Positions 49,934 to 60,006 of a stretch of DNA of 64,000 nucleotides are shown here, piece after piece. The translations under genes were made by a program, and so were the position numbers. How positions within the stretch are numbered: the first letter of the stretch is position 1; the number at the start of each line of letters is the position of its first letter. The notes under the pieces are model-generated. The model saw nothing but the letters and a program-made list of their open reading frames with translations, had not been told where the DNA came from and searched no databases. Source of the stretch: Acidimicrobiales bacterium (GTDB lineage: Bacteria; Actinomycetota; Acidimicrobiia; Acidimicrobiales; JACCXE01); assembly GCA_035546775.1 (NCBI GenBank), contig DASZWD010000044.1, forward strand, positions 33,155-97,154. The letters run 5' to 3'.

Positions 49934-52900
49934 GTGGCCGCAGAGCAAAGCGGTGGCTGGGTGAACGGAATCGCGCGCGACGCGGGCACGCGGATCGTCG
50001 ACGGCTGGATGAAGTACCAACGCGCCATCGCGTTCTGGCTGGTCGCCTTCGTGGCGCTCCACTTCGCGTTTCCCGCGCCGGTCCCGATTCTCTTCCTCGG
50101 CATGGTCGTGGGGTCGCTCTCCGCGCTCGTGGCCATGGGCTTGGTGCTCATCTACCGCGCCAACCGCATCATCAACTTCGCCCAGAGCCAGATCGGTGGC
50201 GTGGCGGCGATCATGGCGGCCTCGCTGATCGCCGGCCCGCACTGGTCGTACTTCCCGGCGGTCGCCGTCGGCTTCGCCCTCGCCATCGGGCTCGGTGCAC
50301 TCACCGAGCTCGTGTTCATCCGGCGCTTCGCCAAGGCGCCGCGCCTCCTGCTGACCGTGGCGACCATCGGCATCATGGAGTTGTTCGGATCGCTCCAACT
50401 CGGCATGCCGAAGCTGTTGAACTTCTTTGCCGGCGTCTTCGGCCACAAGGACATGTTCAAGTTCGACATCGTCCCGCAGCCCCCGGTGCCCTTTACGTTC
50501 AAGTTCCACTGGGACAAGGCCATCTTCACCGGCGCCCACCTGCTGATCATCATCGTGGTGCCCCTCGTCGCCGTTGGGCTCGGAGCCTTTTTCAAGGTCA
50601 CGCGCGCCGGCGTCGCTGTGCGGGCATCGGCTGAGTCGGCTGACCGCGCCGCGCTACTCGGCATCCCCGTCAAGCGCATCGGCACGCTGGTGTGGACGAT
50701 GTCGGCGGGCCTCTCCGCACTCGGCGTCCTGCTGCGCATGCCGATCCAGGGCGTCAACATCGGCGGCCTCGAGGGCACGTCGATCCTCATGCGCGCCCTG
50801 GCCGCGGCCGTGATCGCCCGCATGGAGAGCCTGCCGAAAGCGTTCGGCGCCGCCCTTGCCCTCGGCATGGTCGAGCAAAGCGTGCTTTACCGCACGACGA
50901 GCACGATCAAGGTCGACGGGATCCTGCTGGCGGTGATCATCGGTGCGCTGCTGTTCCAGCGCCGCGGTCAGGAGTCACGTGCCGACGACACCGGCACCTC
51001 CTCGTGGGCCGCGACCAAGGAAGTCCGTCCCGTCCCGAGCGAACTGGCGCGCCTGCCCGAGGTGTGGGTCGGCCGCGTCCTCGTCTACGTCGTGATGTTC
51101 GTCGTGCTCGTCGTCATCCCGTGGAACATGGCGCCGGGCCGCGTCAACTTGATGGGCGTCGGCCTGATGATGGCGATCGTCACGCTGTCGCTCGTCATTT
51201 TGACGGGCTGGGCGGGACAGATATCGCTCGGCATGGTGGCCTTCATGGCCTTCGGCGCGTCGGTCGGTGGGTCGCTGGCGCTCGGCCACTGGAACTTCTT
51301 CATGTGCATCCTCGGTGCCGGATTGACCGGCGCCGTCATGGCGGTCCTCGTCGGCTTGCCGGCCTTGCGCATCCGAGGCCTGTTCCTTGCGGTGTCGACG
51401 CTGGCGTTCGCGCTGGCAACGGGCACCTTCCTGTTGAACAACGACTTCTTCACCTGGCTCGTGCCCGACCCGAACAAGCGCATCGTGCGCCCGATCCTGT
51501 TCAATCGCATCGACCTCGAGAACGAGCGCACCTTCTACTTCGTCATCCTGGTCTTCTTCCTGCTCGCCCTCGGGTCCGTGCAAGCGATGCGCAAGAGCCG
51601 CACGGGACGCATCCTCGTCGCCACACGCGACAACCAGCGCGCCGCGCAGTCCTACGCCGTGAATCCGGTGCGGGCGAAGCTCACGGCGTTCGCCCTCTCA
51701 GGATTTCTGGCGGCGGTCGCCGGCGGTCTGTACGTGTTCCACCAGCACGCCATGTCGACGACGATCCTGACGCCCGACAGCAGCATCCTCGTGTTCTCGA
51801 TGGCGGTGATCGGCGGCCTCGGCTCGATCCCGGGGGCACTACTCGGCGCTGTGTACCTCACCTTCGTCAACTACTCGAGCTTCACCCACGAGCCGCTCAG
51901 CCGCCTGCTCGCCAGCGGCGTCGGCGTGCTGGTGATCCTGATGTTCATCCCCGGCGGTTTGGGGTCGCTGCTCTACTCGCTGCGCGACAACCTCCTGCGC
52001 GTCAGCGCCCGGCGACGCAACATCGTCGTGCCGAGCCTGCTCGCCGACGTGCGCGTCGAGGACGAAGAAGCGAACATCCTCGACGAGGAGGCCGACGCCG
52101 AGAACCTGCCGACGCAGCCGATCGAGCACCTGTCGCCGCCGCAGGACCCGTTGCTCACGATCCGCGGCCTCAACGCCGGCTACGGCAAGACGCAGGTGCT
52201 GTTCGGCGTCGACATGCACGTCGAGCGCGGCGAGATGGTCGCCCTGCTCGGCACCAACGGCGCGGGCAAGTCGACGCTGCTGTCGGTGATCTCGGGACTG
52301 CTCGAGCCGAGCGCTGGGTCGATGCTGCTCGACGGCGAGGAAATCGTCGGCAAGACGCCGCAAGAGACGCTGGCGGCCGGCGTCGTCTTCATGCCCGGCG
52401 GCAAGGGCGTGTTCCCGACGTTGACCGTCGAAGAGAACTTCAAGCTCGCCGCGTGGCAGTTCGAGAAGGACCGCGACTACGTCAACGCCGTGTTCGACCG
52501 CTGCCTCGACTTCTTCCCGGTGCTGCGCGAGCGGTGGGACCAGAAGGCGGGCAACCTGTCGGGGGGCGAGCAGCAAATGGTCACGCTCAGCCAGGCGTTG
52601 ATCTGCAAGCCGAAGCTGCTGATGATCGACGAACTGAGCCTTGGTCTGGCGCCGCTCATCGTCGAGCGGTTGCTCGGCATCGTGCGCGAGATCCACGCGG
52701 CCGGCACCACGGTCGTGCTCGTCGAGCAGTCGGTCAACGTCGCTATCACGCTGGCGGAGCGCGCCATCTTCATGGAGAAGGGCGAGGTGCGCTTCGACGG
52801 CCCGACCCGCGACCTGCTCGAGCGCCCCGACATCCTGCGCGCCGTGTTCCTCCAAGGTGCAGACGCCGGCCGCGACGACGCCGCCGGTGTGGTGCCGGCC

Positions 52901-53917
52901 AAGGCGCGCAAGCGCTTCGAAGCGGCGTGCAAGTCGTGCGGTCGCGAGCACCACGAGGTGCTGTCGGTCAACGAGATCGGCATCTCGTTCGGCGGCGTGC
53001 GCGCCGTCAACGAGGTCACGGTCGGTGTGCGCGAAGCCGAGGTCGTCGGCATCATCGGCCCGAACGGGTCGGGCAAGACGACGCTGTTCGACCTGATGTC
53101 GGGCTTCGTCACGCCCACCGAGGGCAAGGTCCTGCTGCTCGGGGAAGACGTCACGGCGTGGACGCCCGACATGCGCGCCGAGCTCGGCCTCGGCCGTTCG
53201 TTCCAGGACGCCCGCTTGTTCCCGTCGATGACGGTGCGCCAGACGATCGCCGTCGCCCTCGAGCGCCACCTCGAAGTCCGCGACCCGCTGGCGTCGTTCG
53301 TCATGTCTCCCGCGGTGCGTATCGCCGAGCGCGCCGTGCGTGCCCGCGTTGACGAGCTGATCGACCTCATGCACCTCGGCGCCTTCGCCGACAAGTTCGT
53401 CGGCGAGCTGTCGACCGGTACGCGCCGCGTGGTCGACCTGGCGTGCTCGCTGGCGCATGAGCCGAAGGTGCTGTTGCTCGACGAACCCAGCAGCGGCATC
53501 GCGCAACGGGAGGCCGAAGCCCTCGCACCGCTGCTGCTCGATATCCGCGACCAGACCAACGCCGGCCTGATCGTCATCGAGCACGACATGCCGCTGATTC
53601 GTTCCGTGTCGGATCGTCTCGTGGCCCTCGAACTCGGCGAGGTGGTGGCCGAAGGCGACCCGGACTCGGTCATCCACGACCCGCGCGTCGTGGAGGGCTA
53701 CCTCGGCGGCACGCTCGAGGTCATCGAACGCTCCGGCGGTGGCGGTGCGCCGACGGCGGCACCGCGCAAGACACCGGCGCGCAAGCGCGCCGCCACCAAG
53801 AAGGTTGCTCCCACCAAGCGGACGCCGAACGGCAACGGCAAGGTAAACGGCAAGGCGAACGGCAACGGCAAGCGCCCGGCGAAGAAGGCGCCGGCGCGGG
53901 TCAAGTCCGGCGTCTAG
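49934..53917 (+). CDS. Single-chain LivH-LivM-LivF-LivG ABC importer
   Basis: The 1327-residue protein holds all four membrane and ATPase parts of a branched-chain-amino-acid-type importer. LivH (~35-335) shows VAMGLVLIYRANRIINFAQ, LivM (~375-690) GWAGQISLGMVAF and LPALRIRGLFLAVST. LivF (~735-965) has GTNGAGKST at ~772 and LSGGEQQ. LivG (~1010-1265) has GPNGSGKTT at ~1041 and LSTGTRR. A ~60-residue Lys/Asn/Ala-rich tail follows. Normally four genes make these subunits. The divergent binding protein at 47973 is its likely partner. Substrate unknown. Confidence 0.94.
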   Translation: MAAEQSGGWVNGIARDAGTRIVDGWMKYQRAIAFWLVAFVALHFAFPAPVPILFLGMVVGSLSALVAMGLVLIYRANRIINFAQSQIGGVAAIMAASLIAGPHWSYFPAVAVGFALAIGLGALTELVFIRRFAKAPRLLLTVATIGIMELFGSLQLGMPKLLNFFAGVFGHKDMFKFDIVPQPPVPFTFKFHWDKAIFTGAHLLIIIVVPLVAVGLGAFFKVTRAGVAVRASAESADRAALLGIPVKRIGTLVWTMSAGLSALGVLLRMPIQGVNIGGLEGTSILMRALAAAVIARMESLPKAFGAALALGMVEQSVLYRTTSTIKVDGILLAVIIGALLFQRRGQESRADDTGTSSWAATKEVRPVPSELARLPEVWVGRVLVYVVMFVVLVVIPWNMAPGRVNLMGVGLMMAIVTLSLVILTGWAGQISLGMVAFMAFGASVGGSLALGHWNFFMCILGAGLTGAVMAVLVGLPALRIRGLFLAVSTLAFALATGTFLLNNDFFTWLVPDPNKRIVRPILFNRIDLENERTFYFVILVFFLLALGSVQAMRKSRTGRILVATRDNQRAAQSYAVNPVRAKLTAFALSGFLAAVAGGLYVFHQHAMSTTILTPDSSILVFSMAVIGGLGSIPGALLGAVYLTFVNYSSFTHEPLSRLLASGVGVLVILMFIPGGLGSLLYSLRDNLLRVSARRRNIVVPSLLADVRVEDEEANILDEEADAENLPTQPIEHLSPPQDPLLTIRGLNAGYGKTQVLFGVDMHVERGEMVALLGTNGAGKSTLLSVISGLLEPSAGSMLLDGEEIVGKTPQETLAAGVVFMPGGKGVFPTLTVEENFKLAAWQFEKDRDYVNAVFDRCLDFFPVLRERWDQKAGNLSGGEQQMVTLSQALICKPKLLMIDELSLGLAPLIVERLLGIVREIHAAGTTVVLVEQSVNVAITLAERAIFMEKGEVRFDGPTRDLLERPDILRAVFLQGADAGRDDAAGVVPAKARKRFEAACKSCGREHHEVLSVNEIGISFGGVRAVNEVTVGVREAEVVGIIGPNGSGKTTLFDLMSGFVTPTEGKVLLLGEDVTAWTPDMRAELGLGRSFQDARLFPSMTVRQTIAVALERHLEVRDPLASFVMSPAVRIAERAVRARVDELIDLMHLGAFADKFVGELSTGTRRVVDLACSLAHEPKVLLLDEPSSGIAQREAEALAPLLLDIRDQTNAGLIVIEHDMPLIRSVSDRLVALELGEVVAEGDPDSVIHDPRVVEGYLGGTLEVIERSGGGGAPTAAPRKTPARKRAATKKVAPTKRTPNGNGKVNGKANGNGKRPAKKAPARVKSGV

Positions 53918-53940
53918 CTCGTCGTCGTACCGGTTGGCGC

Positions 53941-55071
53941 CTAGTCGAGGTAGTTGAGCTGCGAACCGGGTCGCGCCTGGAGCGACTGGGCGATCGTGAC
54001 GAGTTCGTGTTCCGGCACCGTGCCGGCGACCACGACGTAGCGACCCTGCGAGGGCGTGGCGCGCACCTCCCGGTACCCGAAGGGGCCGACACCGGCGATG
54101 CCGGCCTGGCCGGTACCGAGCCCGCCCAGGTCGACGTCGTGCTTGGCTTGCAGTGCACCGAGACTCTCGTCGCCGACGCCGCTCTTGTCGAGCTTGCCGC
54201 CGCGCTCGACGACGATCGCGTCGACGCCGCGGACGTAGACGTCGGCGATGCCGGCGACGATCTTGCGCGTCTGGTTGAGCACCTCGCCCGTGAGCGGCAC
54301 GACGGCGTAGCGACCGACCAGGGTGAATCCCTCGGGCGGCGCGTCGAGGGCGTAGTCGGTGGCGCCCGCCGGGGCGCTGTCCGGGTCGATCGGACGCAGG
54401 CTGCCGCGCTGGGGTTCGGTGAAGCCCTTCGCCAATGGGGCAGCGATCTGAGCGGGTGTCTCGGCGTCGTCGCCGGTCGTCACTTTCACGGCCACGTCGA
54501 GCGACAGGGGCGTTCGGCTCACGAGCACGAGACCGGCGCCGTCGATGCAGTACTCGCCGTCGCCCACGACGTAGGACGCGCAGGTTCGGCCCGCAACGCG
54601 CCGGTAGCCGACGGGCGGATCGGGCGGCGGGTAGACGCGGGGTCGGGGGTCGTCGCCCAGCGGGCGCATCGGTGTCACGCGGGACACGGCACCGCCGGAG
54701 CCGCGGGCGAACCCGAGGGTCGCCTGCACGCTGCCGGATTCCTCGAAGGGCCGCACGACGCGCCGGTACGTGCGCGTGGCGTCGAGGAGGCGTCGCTGCT
54801 GCTTGCCGTGGCCGGCGACGTCGCCCTTTGTGTGGTCGGCGAAGTACACGTCGTAGTCGATGCGATACTGCGCCGGCTCGGCGACCTCGGGCACCGCCGC
54901 CGTGCTGACCGGGGGCGCGACGCGGCGCAACGCGGCAGTTACGGACTCGATCGGCGCGTGGCTGTTCGAACCTGACGAGCCCGACGCGCAGGCGTTCAGC
55001 GCCCCGGTGCACAGCGCCGTCGCCGTGGCGACGCGCGCGATCTTGGCCCCCCGCCTCCAAGGAAATTGCAT
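53941..55071 (-). CDS. Lipoprotein of unknown function
   Basis: The 376-residue protein has a signal sequence with lipobox GALNAC (Cys ~28) and a large extracytoplasmic part containing two Cys (TCAS, YCID) and a repeated two-domain look (YRRVAGRTCASYVVG; GYREVRATPSQGRYVVVAG). The layout resembles MucB/RseB- or LolA-like outer-layer sensors, but this is weak. TAGCTT lies 6 nt before the ATG, fitting a leaderless transcript. Its stop is 24 bp from the LivHMFG stop. Confidence 0.72.
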   Translation of the reverse strand: MQFPWRRGAKIARVATATALCTGALNACASGSSGSNSHAPIESVTAALRRVAPPVSTAAVPEVAEPAQYRIDYDVYFADHTKGDVAGHGKQQRRLLDATRTYRRVVRPFEESGSVQATLGFARGSGGAVSRVTPMRPLGDDPRPRVYPPPDPPVGYRRVAGRTCASYVVGDGEYCIDGAGLVLVSRTPLSLDVAVKVTTGDDAETPAQIAAPLAKGFTEPQRGSLRPIDPDSAPAGATDYALDAPPEGFTLVGRYAVVPLTGEVLNQTRKIVAGIADVYVRGVDAIVVERGGKLDKSGVGDESLGALQAKHDVDLGGLGTGQAGIAGVGPFGYREVRATPSQGRYVVVAGTVPEHELVTIAQSLQARPGSQLNYLD

Positions 55072-55132
55072 CGCGGCAAGCTACTGAACCCCGACGCGAT
55101 TGCCGTGGCGACCGCGTAGGATCGGCGGTGCT

Positions 55133-56026
55133 GTGCAGGGGAAGTTCGGGCGCCTCGTCGCCGTCGCGTTGATCATGACCGCAGTGCTCGCCGGTTGCGT
55201 CGCGAGCACCGACGGACAGCGGCAGGTCGCGTCGATCGGTCCGGCCGTTGACCACGCCGCGCCCACGAGTCTCGCCGTACCGACGACGACGACGACCCCC
55301 CCGCCCCCGCCGCCGACCGGCGCGGCCACGGGCACGCGGGTCGGGGCCGCGCGCGTCAATCGTGCGCCCGTCGCCGCCGCGCCTCGGCCGTCCGGCTCGC
55401 CGTGGGCGCACTACGACGGGCAACTCACCAACGGCAACTACATCGTCGCCCAGGCGATCGGCCGCGCGCTGGCCGTGTCGGTGGCGCCCAACGCCGCACC
55501 CGCCGTCTCGTTGACGAATCCGCTGAAGTCAGGCGCGCCCCGCGTCGTTCTGGTCGTAGCCGACGGTGGCGACTGGCTCCAGGTGCTCCTCCCGCTGCGG
55601 CCCAACGACAGCCTGGGTTGGGTGCGGCGCAGCGACGTGACCATCTCCGCGGTGCACTACCGGGTCGAGATCGACCGCGCCGCGCACCGGCTTCACGTCT
55701 TCGACGGTGACGCGCTCGTCATGGACGAGCCGGCGGCGGTCGGCAAGCCGGCGACGCCGACGCCGTCCGGTCAGTTCTTCGCCGTCGAGTTGCTCCAGCC
55801 GTACAACCCCCGCGGCGACTACGGCCCCTACGCCTTCACGCTCTCCGCCTATTCGAACGTGTACCAGTCGTTCGGGTCGGGCGACGGCGCCGTCGGGATG
55901 CACGGCACCAACGAACCGGCCTCCGTTGGCCGCGACGCCAGCCACGGCTGTGTTCGGTTACCGAATGACGCCATCACCCGCCTGGCGGGCATGCTGCCGC
56001 TCGGCACGCCGGTGTTCATTCGCTAG
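55133..56026 (+). CDS. L,D-transpeptidase (YkuD domain) lipoprotein
   Basis: The ~297-residue protein starts at GTG 55133 with lipobox VLAGC (Cys ~20), then a Thr/Pro-rich linker, a small SH3-like region (GDWLQVLLPLRPNDSLGWVRRSDV) and a C-terminal YkuD domain with the catalytic motif MHGTN...SHGCVRL. It should make 3-3 peptidoglycan cross-links or attach proteins at the wall. Its last 11 nt overlap the end of the convergent valS gene. Confidence 0.92.
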   Translation: MQGKFGRLVAVALIMTAVLAGCVASTDGQRQVASIGPAVDHAAPTSLAVPTTTTTPPPPPPTGAATGTRVGAARVNRAPVAAAPRPSGSPWAHYDGQLTNGNYIVAQAIGRALAVSVAPNAAPAVSLTNPLKSGAPRVVLVVADGGDWLQVLLPLRPNDSLGWVRRSDVTISAVHYRVEIDRAAHRLHVFDGDALVMDEPAAVGKPATPTPSGQFFAVELLQPYNPRGDYGPYAFTLSAYSNVYQSFGSGDGAVGMHGTNEPASVGRDASHGCVRLPNDAITRLAGMLPLGTPVFIR

Positions 56027-58526
56027 CGAGTTCGACCGCGATCAGCGGCTCGCCGACGCTGAAGTTGAGGCCGGCGATCGAACCGGCGCGGGCGAGGTCG
56101 TCGGCGACGGTGCGCAGCCGCTCGACGACGTCTTCCGCGTCGGCCACGTCGACGCGGGCGACCGCGGCTCGCATGCCGACCTTGGCTTCGGTCTTGGCGC
56201 GCCGCACGTTGCCCAACACCGCGGCGGCGGCGCGCAGCGTGGCATCGTCGTCGCCGGCGAGGCCGGCGAGCTCGGCGACCGTGGGCCACGGCGCGCGGTG
56301 GATCGATCCCTCGCGGAACCACGACCACACTTCCTCGGTCACGTAAGCGAGCACCGGCGCGAACAAGCGCAGCTGCACGTCGAGGGCGATGCGCAGGGTG
56401 CGCCGTGCGCTGGCGACGGCCTCGGCGCTGATGCCGTCTTCCTGGCCGTAGGCGCGCGCCTTCACGAGCTCGAGGTAGTCGTCGCAGAACGACCAGAAGA
56501 ACGTTTCGGTGGCGTCGCGCCCACTCACGTAGTCGTAGTCCTCGAACCCCTTGGTGGCTTCCACGACGGTGGTGCGCAGGGCGGCGAGCAAGGCGCGGTC
56601 GACCGCTTCGGTGATCGGTGCGTCGTTGTCGACGTCGCCAAAGCTGAGGGCGAAGCGCGACGCGTTCAACACCTTCATGGCGAGGCGCCGCCCGATCTTG
56701 AACTCGTTCGGGTCGATGGTGGCGTCGCGACCGGGCTTGGCGCCCGACGCCCAGTAGCGCACGGCGTCGGCGCCGTGCTTCTCGATGAGCCCGAACGGGC
56801 TGTCGTCGGCGTTGGCGGCCGACTTCGACAGCTTCTTGCGGTCGGGGTCGGTGACGAAGCCCGAGATGTTGGCGTGGCGGAACGGCAGAGTGCCGAAGTG
56901 CATCTCGCCGCGCACGAGCGTGTAGAAGAGCCACGTCCGGATGATGTCCTGGCCCTGGGGACGGAGGTCCATGGGGAACACGCGGCCGAACAAGTCGTCG
57001 TCGCGGCCCCAGCCCGACACGAACTCGGGACTCAGTGACGACGTTGCCCACGTATCCATGACGTCGGGGTCGCCGACGAAACCGCCCGGCTGGTTGCGCT
57101 GATCCTCCGTGTAGCCCGGAGCCGCGACCGTCGACGGGTCCACCGGCAGCATGTCGGGCGTGGCCGTGATCGGGGAGTGCCAGTCGACCTCGCCGTCGGC
57201 GCCGATCGGATACCAGACGGGGAACGGCACCCCGAAGAACCGCTGGCGCGTGATGTTCCAGTCGCCCTGGAGGCCCTCGATCCAGTTCTGGAGCCGGACG
57301 CGCATGAACTCGGGGTGGAACTCGAGCTCGTTGGCCCGCGCCAGCAACGTCTCCTTTGGGGGGAACTTGATGAACCACTGGCGCGTCGTGATGATCTCGA
57401 GCGGGCTCTTGCCGTTCTCCCAGAACTTCACCGCGTGCGTGATCTCACGCGGCTCGCCGACGAGGTCGCCCGACTCGCGCAGCATCTCCACGATGCGCTT
57501 CTGCGCCTGCTTGGCGTTCTTGCCCGCCAGTTCGTCGTAGCGCGCCTGGACCTCGGGGTCGTCCCACTCGATCGGCAGCAGGCGGCCGTTGCGGCCCATG
57601 ATCGATCGCACCGGCAGGTTGAGTTCGCGCCACCACGTGACGTCGGTCTGGTCGCCGAACGTGCAGATCATCGCGATGCCCGATCCCTTGTCGGGCTCGG
57701 CGAGTTCGTGGGCCAGCACCGGTACCTCGACGTTGAACAGCGGGCTGCGTACCGTGGTGCCAAAACGCGCCTTGTACCGCTCGTCGTCGGGGTGCGCCAC
57801 CAGCGCCACGCACGCCGGGATCAGTTCCGGTCGCGTCGTCTCGATGGCGATGTCGCTGAACATGATCTTGTGGTAGGCCCCGGGGCGTTCCTGGTCGACG
57901 AGGTCGGCCTGCGCCAGCGACGTTTGGAAGTCGACGTCCCACAGCGTGGGCGCTTCGACGCGGAACGCGTCGCCGCGGGCGACGAGTTCGAGGAAGGCTC
58001 GCTGGGACGTCTGCGTGACGTCGGGAGCGATGGTGCGGTACAGGTAGTTCCAGTCGACCGACAGGCCGATCGTGCGCCACAGCCGTTCGAACTCGACCTC
58101 GAAGTCCTCGACGAGGCGGGTGCACAACTCGACGAAGTTCGGCCGCGACACCGGGATCGGATCTTTCGGCGGCTTCGCCGGCGGCTCGAAGTTCTCGACG
58201 TAGGGCAGCGACGGGTCGCAGATGACGCCGTAGTTGATCTGGGTGCGCCGCTCGATATTGAGGCCGTTGTCGTCCCACCCCATCGGGTAGAAGACCTCCC
58301 ACCCCGTCATGCGCTTGTAGCGCACCATGAAGTCGGTGTGGGTGTAGCTCCACATGGAGCCGGGGTGGAGGTGGCCGCTCACCGTCGGCGGTGGCGTGTC
58401 TACCGAATAGATCTGCTCACGAGTCTTCGTGCGGTCGAACGTGTAGGTGCCGTCGGCTTCCCAGCGTGCGCGCCACTTGTCTTCGAGGCCCTCGAGGGCC
58501 GGTTTATCGGGGACGGAAGTACTCAT
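56016..58526 (-). CDS. valS: Valine-tRNA ligase
   Basis: The 836-residue class Ia synthetase begins with PPPTVSGHLHPGSMWSYTHTD and has FYPMGWDDNGLNIERR, the CP1 editing domain and KLSKS (RKKLSKSAAN). These patterns match the ValRS branch also found in archaea and some bacteria rather than the longer enzyme with a C-terminal coiled coil. The HIGH motif reads HPGS, with Ser at the last position. It is divergent from cysS with 21 bp between starts. Confidence 0.92.
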   Translation of the reverse strand: MSTSVPDKPALEGLEDKWRARWEADGTYTFDRTKTREQIYSVDTPPPTVSGHLHPGSMWSYTHTDFMVRYKRMTGWEVFYPMGWDDNGLNIERRTQINYGVICDPSLPYVENFEPPAKPPKDPIPVSRPNFVELCTRLVEDFEVEFERLWRTIGLSVDWNYLYRTIAPDVTQTSQRAFLELVARGDAFRVEAPTLWDVDFQTSLAQADLVDQERPGAYHKIMFSDIAIETTRPELIPACVALVAHPDDERYKARFGTTVRSPLFNVEVPVLAHELAEPDKGSGIAMICTFGDQTDVTWWRELNLPVRSIMGRNGRLLPIEWDDPEVQARYDELAGKNAKQAQKRIVEMLRESGDLVGEPREITHAVKFWENGKSPLEIITTRQWFIKFPPKETLLARANELEFHPEFMRVRLQNWIEGLQGDWNITRQRFFGVPFPVWYPIGADGEVDWHSPITATPDMLPVDPSTVAAPGYTEDQRNQPGGFVGDPDVMDTWATSSLSPEFVSGWGRDDDLFGRVFPMDLRPQGQDIIRTWLFYTLVRGEMHFGTLPFRHANISGFVTDPDRKKLSKSAANADDSPFGLIEKHGADAVRYWASGAKPGRDATIDPNEFKIGRRLAMKVLNASRFALSFGDVDNDAPITEAVDRALLAALRTTVVEATKGFEDYDYVSGRDATETFFWSFCDDYLELVKARAYGQEDGISAEAVASARRTLRIALDVQLRLFAPVLAYVTEEVWSWFREGSIHRAPWPTVAELAGLAGDDDATLRAAAAVLGNVRRAKTEAKVGMRAAVARVDVADAEDVVERLRTVADDLARAGSIAGLNFSVGEPLIAVELASE

Positions 58527-58547
58527 GTCGGGCAGTACCGTACCTGC
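58527..58547. promoter_or_regulatory. Overlapping divergent promoters (valS / cysS)
   Basis: The near-palindrome GGTACGGTACT (58535-58545 complement) gives TACCGT (58536-58541) rightward, 6 nt before the cysS GTG, and TACGGT (complement of 58537-58542) leftward, 10 nt before the valS ATG. The boxes share five base pairs, so the two synthetase genes should compete for one promoter site. Confidence 0.55.
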
Positions 58548-59900
58548 GTGCTCCGCTTACACGACACTGCAAAAGGCGAGGTCGTCGCGTTCGAACCACG
58601 CGACCCGAACCGGGTGTCGATGTACGTCTGTGGGCCGACGGTCTACGACGTCCCCCACCTCGGCCACGGCCGCTTCTCGCTGGTGTTCGACATCCTGCGC
58701 CGTTACCTGCTCTTCCGCGGCTACGACGTCACCTACGTCTCGAACGTGACCGACATCGACGACAACATCATCAACCGCGCCAATCGCGACGGCGTGCCGT
58801 GGCAGCAGATCGTCGACACCTACGAGGCGAAGTGGTGGGAGGCGATGGACGGCCTCGGTGTCATGCGCCCCACGCACGACCCGCACGCAACGGCGTATGT
58901 CGACGACATGATCCAACTGATCAAGGACCTCTTCGACAAGGGACTCGCGTACGTCATCGAGGGTGACGGCGTGTACCTGCGCGCCGAGCAGGTGCCGGGC
59001 TACGGACTCCTCGCCGGCCAGCCGCTCGACTCGCTGCGCAGTGGGGCGCGGATCGAGAACGACGCCAAGGACTCGCCGATCGACTTCGCCCTCTGGAAGC
59101 TGGCCAAGCCTGGGGAACCGAGTTGGGAGTCGCCCTGGGGCGCAGGCCGCCCGGGCTGGCACACCGAATGCGTGGTGATGAGCCTCGACCTCCTCGGCGA
59201 GGGCTTCGACATTCACGGTGGTGGGCGCGACCTCGCCTTCCCGCACCACGAGAACGAACGCGCCCAGTCGGTCGCCCTCGGCCGCCCCTTCGCTCGTTAC
59301 TGGGTGCACAACGGCTGGGTCGAGGTCGAGGGCGTGAAGATGAGCAAGTCGCTCAACAACTTCACGTCGCTCACCGACCTGCTCGAGCAAACCGGCGACG
59401 GCCGCACGTATCGCTTGCTCGTGCTGCGCGCGCACTACCGCTCGCCCACGGAGGTCACCGCGGAGACGATTCGTGACGCGGCCGCCGCTCTCGAGCGGCT
59501 CGACGCGTTCGGGCGTCGCTTCGCCGATGCCAAGGCGGCCACCCCCGATCCTGCCGAGATCGCCGCGTTTGTCGAGCGCATGGACGACGACATGGACACG
59601 CCCGCGGTCATGGCACGGGTGTTCGAACTGGTGCGCGAGGCCAACACGGCGGGCGACGCCGGCGACGAAGGCGCCGCGTACCGCGCCGCGGCGGCCGTCT
59701 TCGTCATCACCGACGCGCTCGGCCTGCCGCTCAAGACGGCGGTCGACGACGTGGACGAGCCGACGGCCGCGCTCGTCGCGGCGCGCAACGTCGCCCGGTC
59801 CGAGAAGAACTGGCCCGAGGCCGACCGGCTGCGCGGGGAACTCGAGGCGCTCGGGTGGGTGGTCGAGGATGGCCCCGAGGGAACAACTGTTCACCGGTAA
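58548..59900 (+). CDS. cysS: Cysteine-tRNA ligase
   Basis: The 450-residue enzyme has the zinc-binding residues (YVCGPTVYD, WHTEC, AFPHHENE), the HIGH motif HLGH, KMSKS (VKMSKSLNN) and the C-terminal anticodon region. The close relative MshC, used in mycothiol synthesis, is shorter and lacks the full C-terminal domain, so this is taken as CysRS. The GTG at 58548 gives a normal N terminus (LRLHDTAKGEV) 6 nt after TACCGT. Confidence 0.93.
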   Translation: MLRLHDTAKGEVVAFEPRDPNRVSMYVCGPTVYDVPHLGHGRFSLVFDILRRYLLFRGYDVTYVSNVTDIDDNIINRANRDGVPWQQIVDTYEAKWWEAMDGLGVMRPTHDPHATAYVDDMIQLIKDLFDKGLAYVIEGDGVYLRAEQVPGYGLLAGQPLDSLRSGARIENDAKDSPIDFALWKLAKPGEPSWESPWGAGRPGWHTECVVMSLDLLGEGFDIHGGGRDLAFPHHENERAQSVALGRPFARYWVHNGWVEVEGVKMSKSLNNFTSLTDLLEQTGDGRTYRLLVLRAHYRSPTEVTAETIRDAAAALERLDAFGRRFADAKAATPDPAEIAAFVERMDDDMDTPAVMARVFELVREANTAGDAGDEGAAYRAAAAVFVITDALGLPLKTAVDDVDEPTAALVAARNVARSEKNWPEADRLRGELEALGWVVEDGPEGTTVHR

Positions 59901-60006
59901 GTAACCATCGCCAATACCCAAATGGGCACCGGCACGCTACGGTTTGCGCCGCGGGACGCCTTTGATGTCGCCTCGCTACATATCACCGCAGCAAAGGGGA
60001 ATGCCC

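Noticed and set aside
51839..55423. Very long open frame (1194 codons) on the minus strand opposite livHMFG
   Set aside because: It is a GC-rich mirror frame with Arg/His/Gly-rich composition and no domain; the plus-strand protein has clear motifs throughout.
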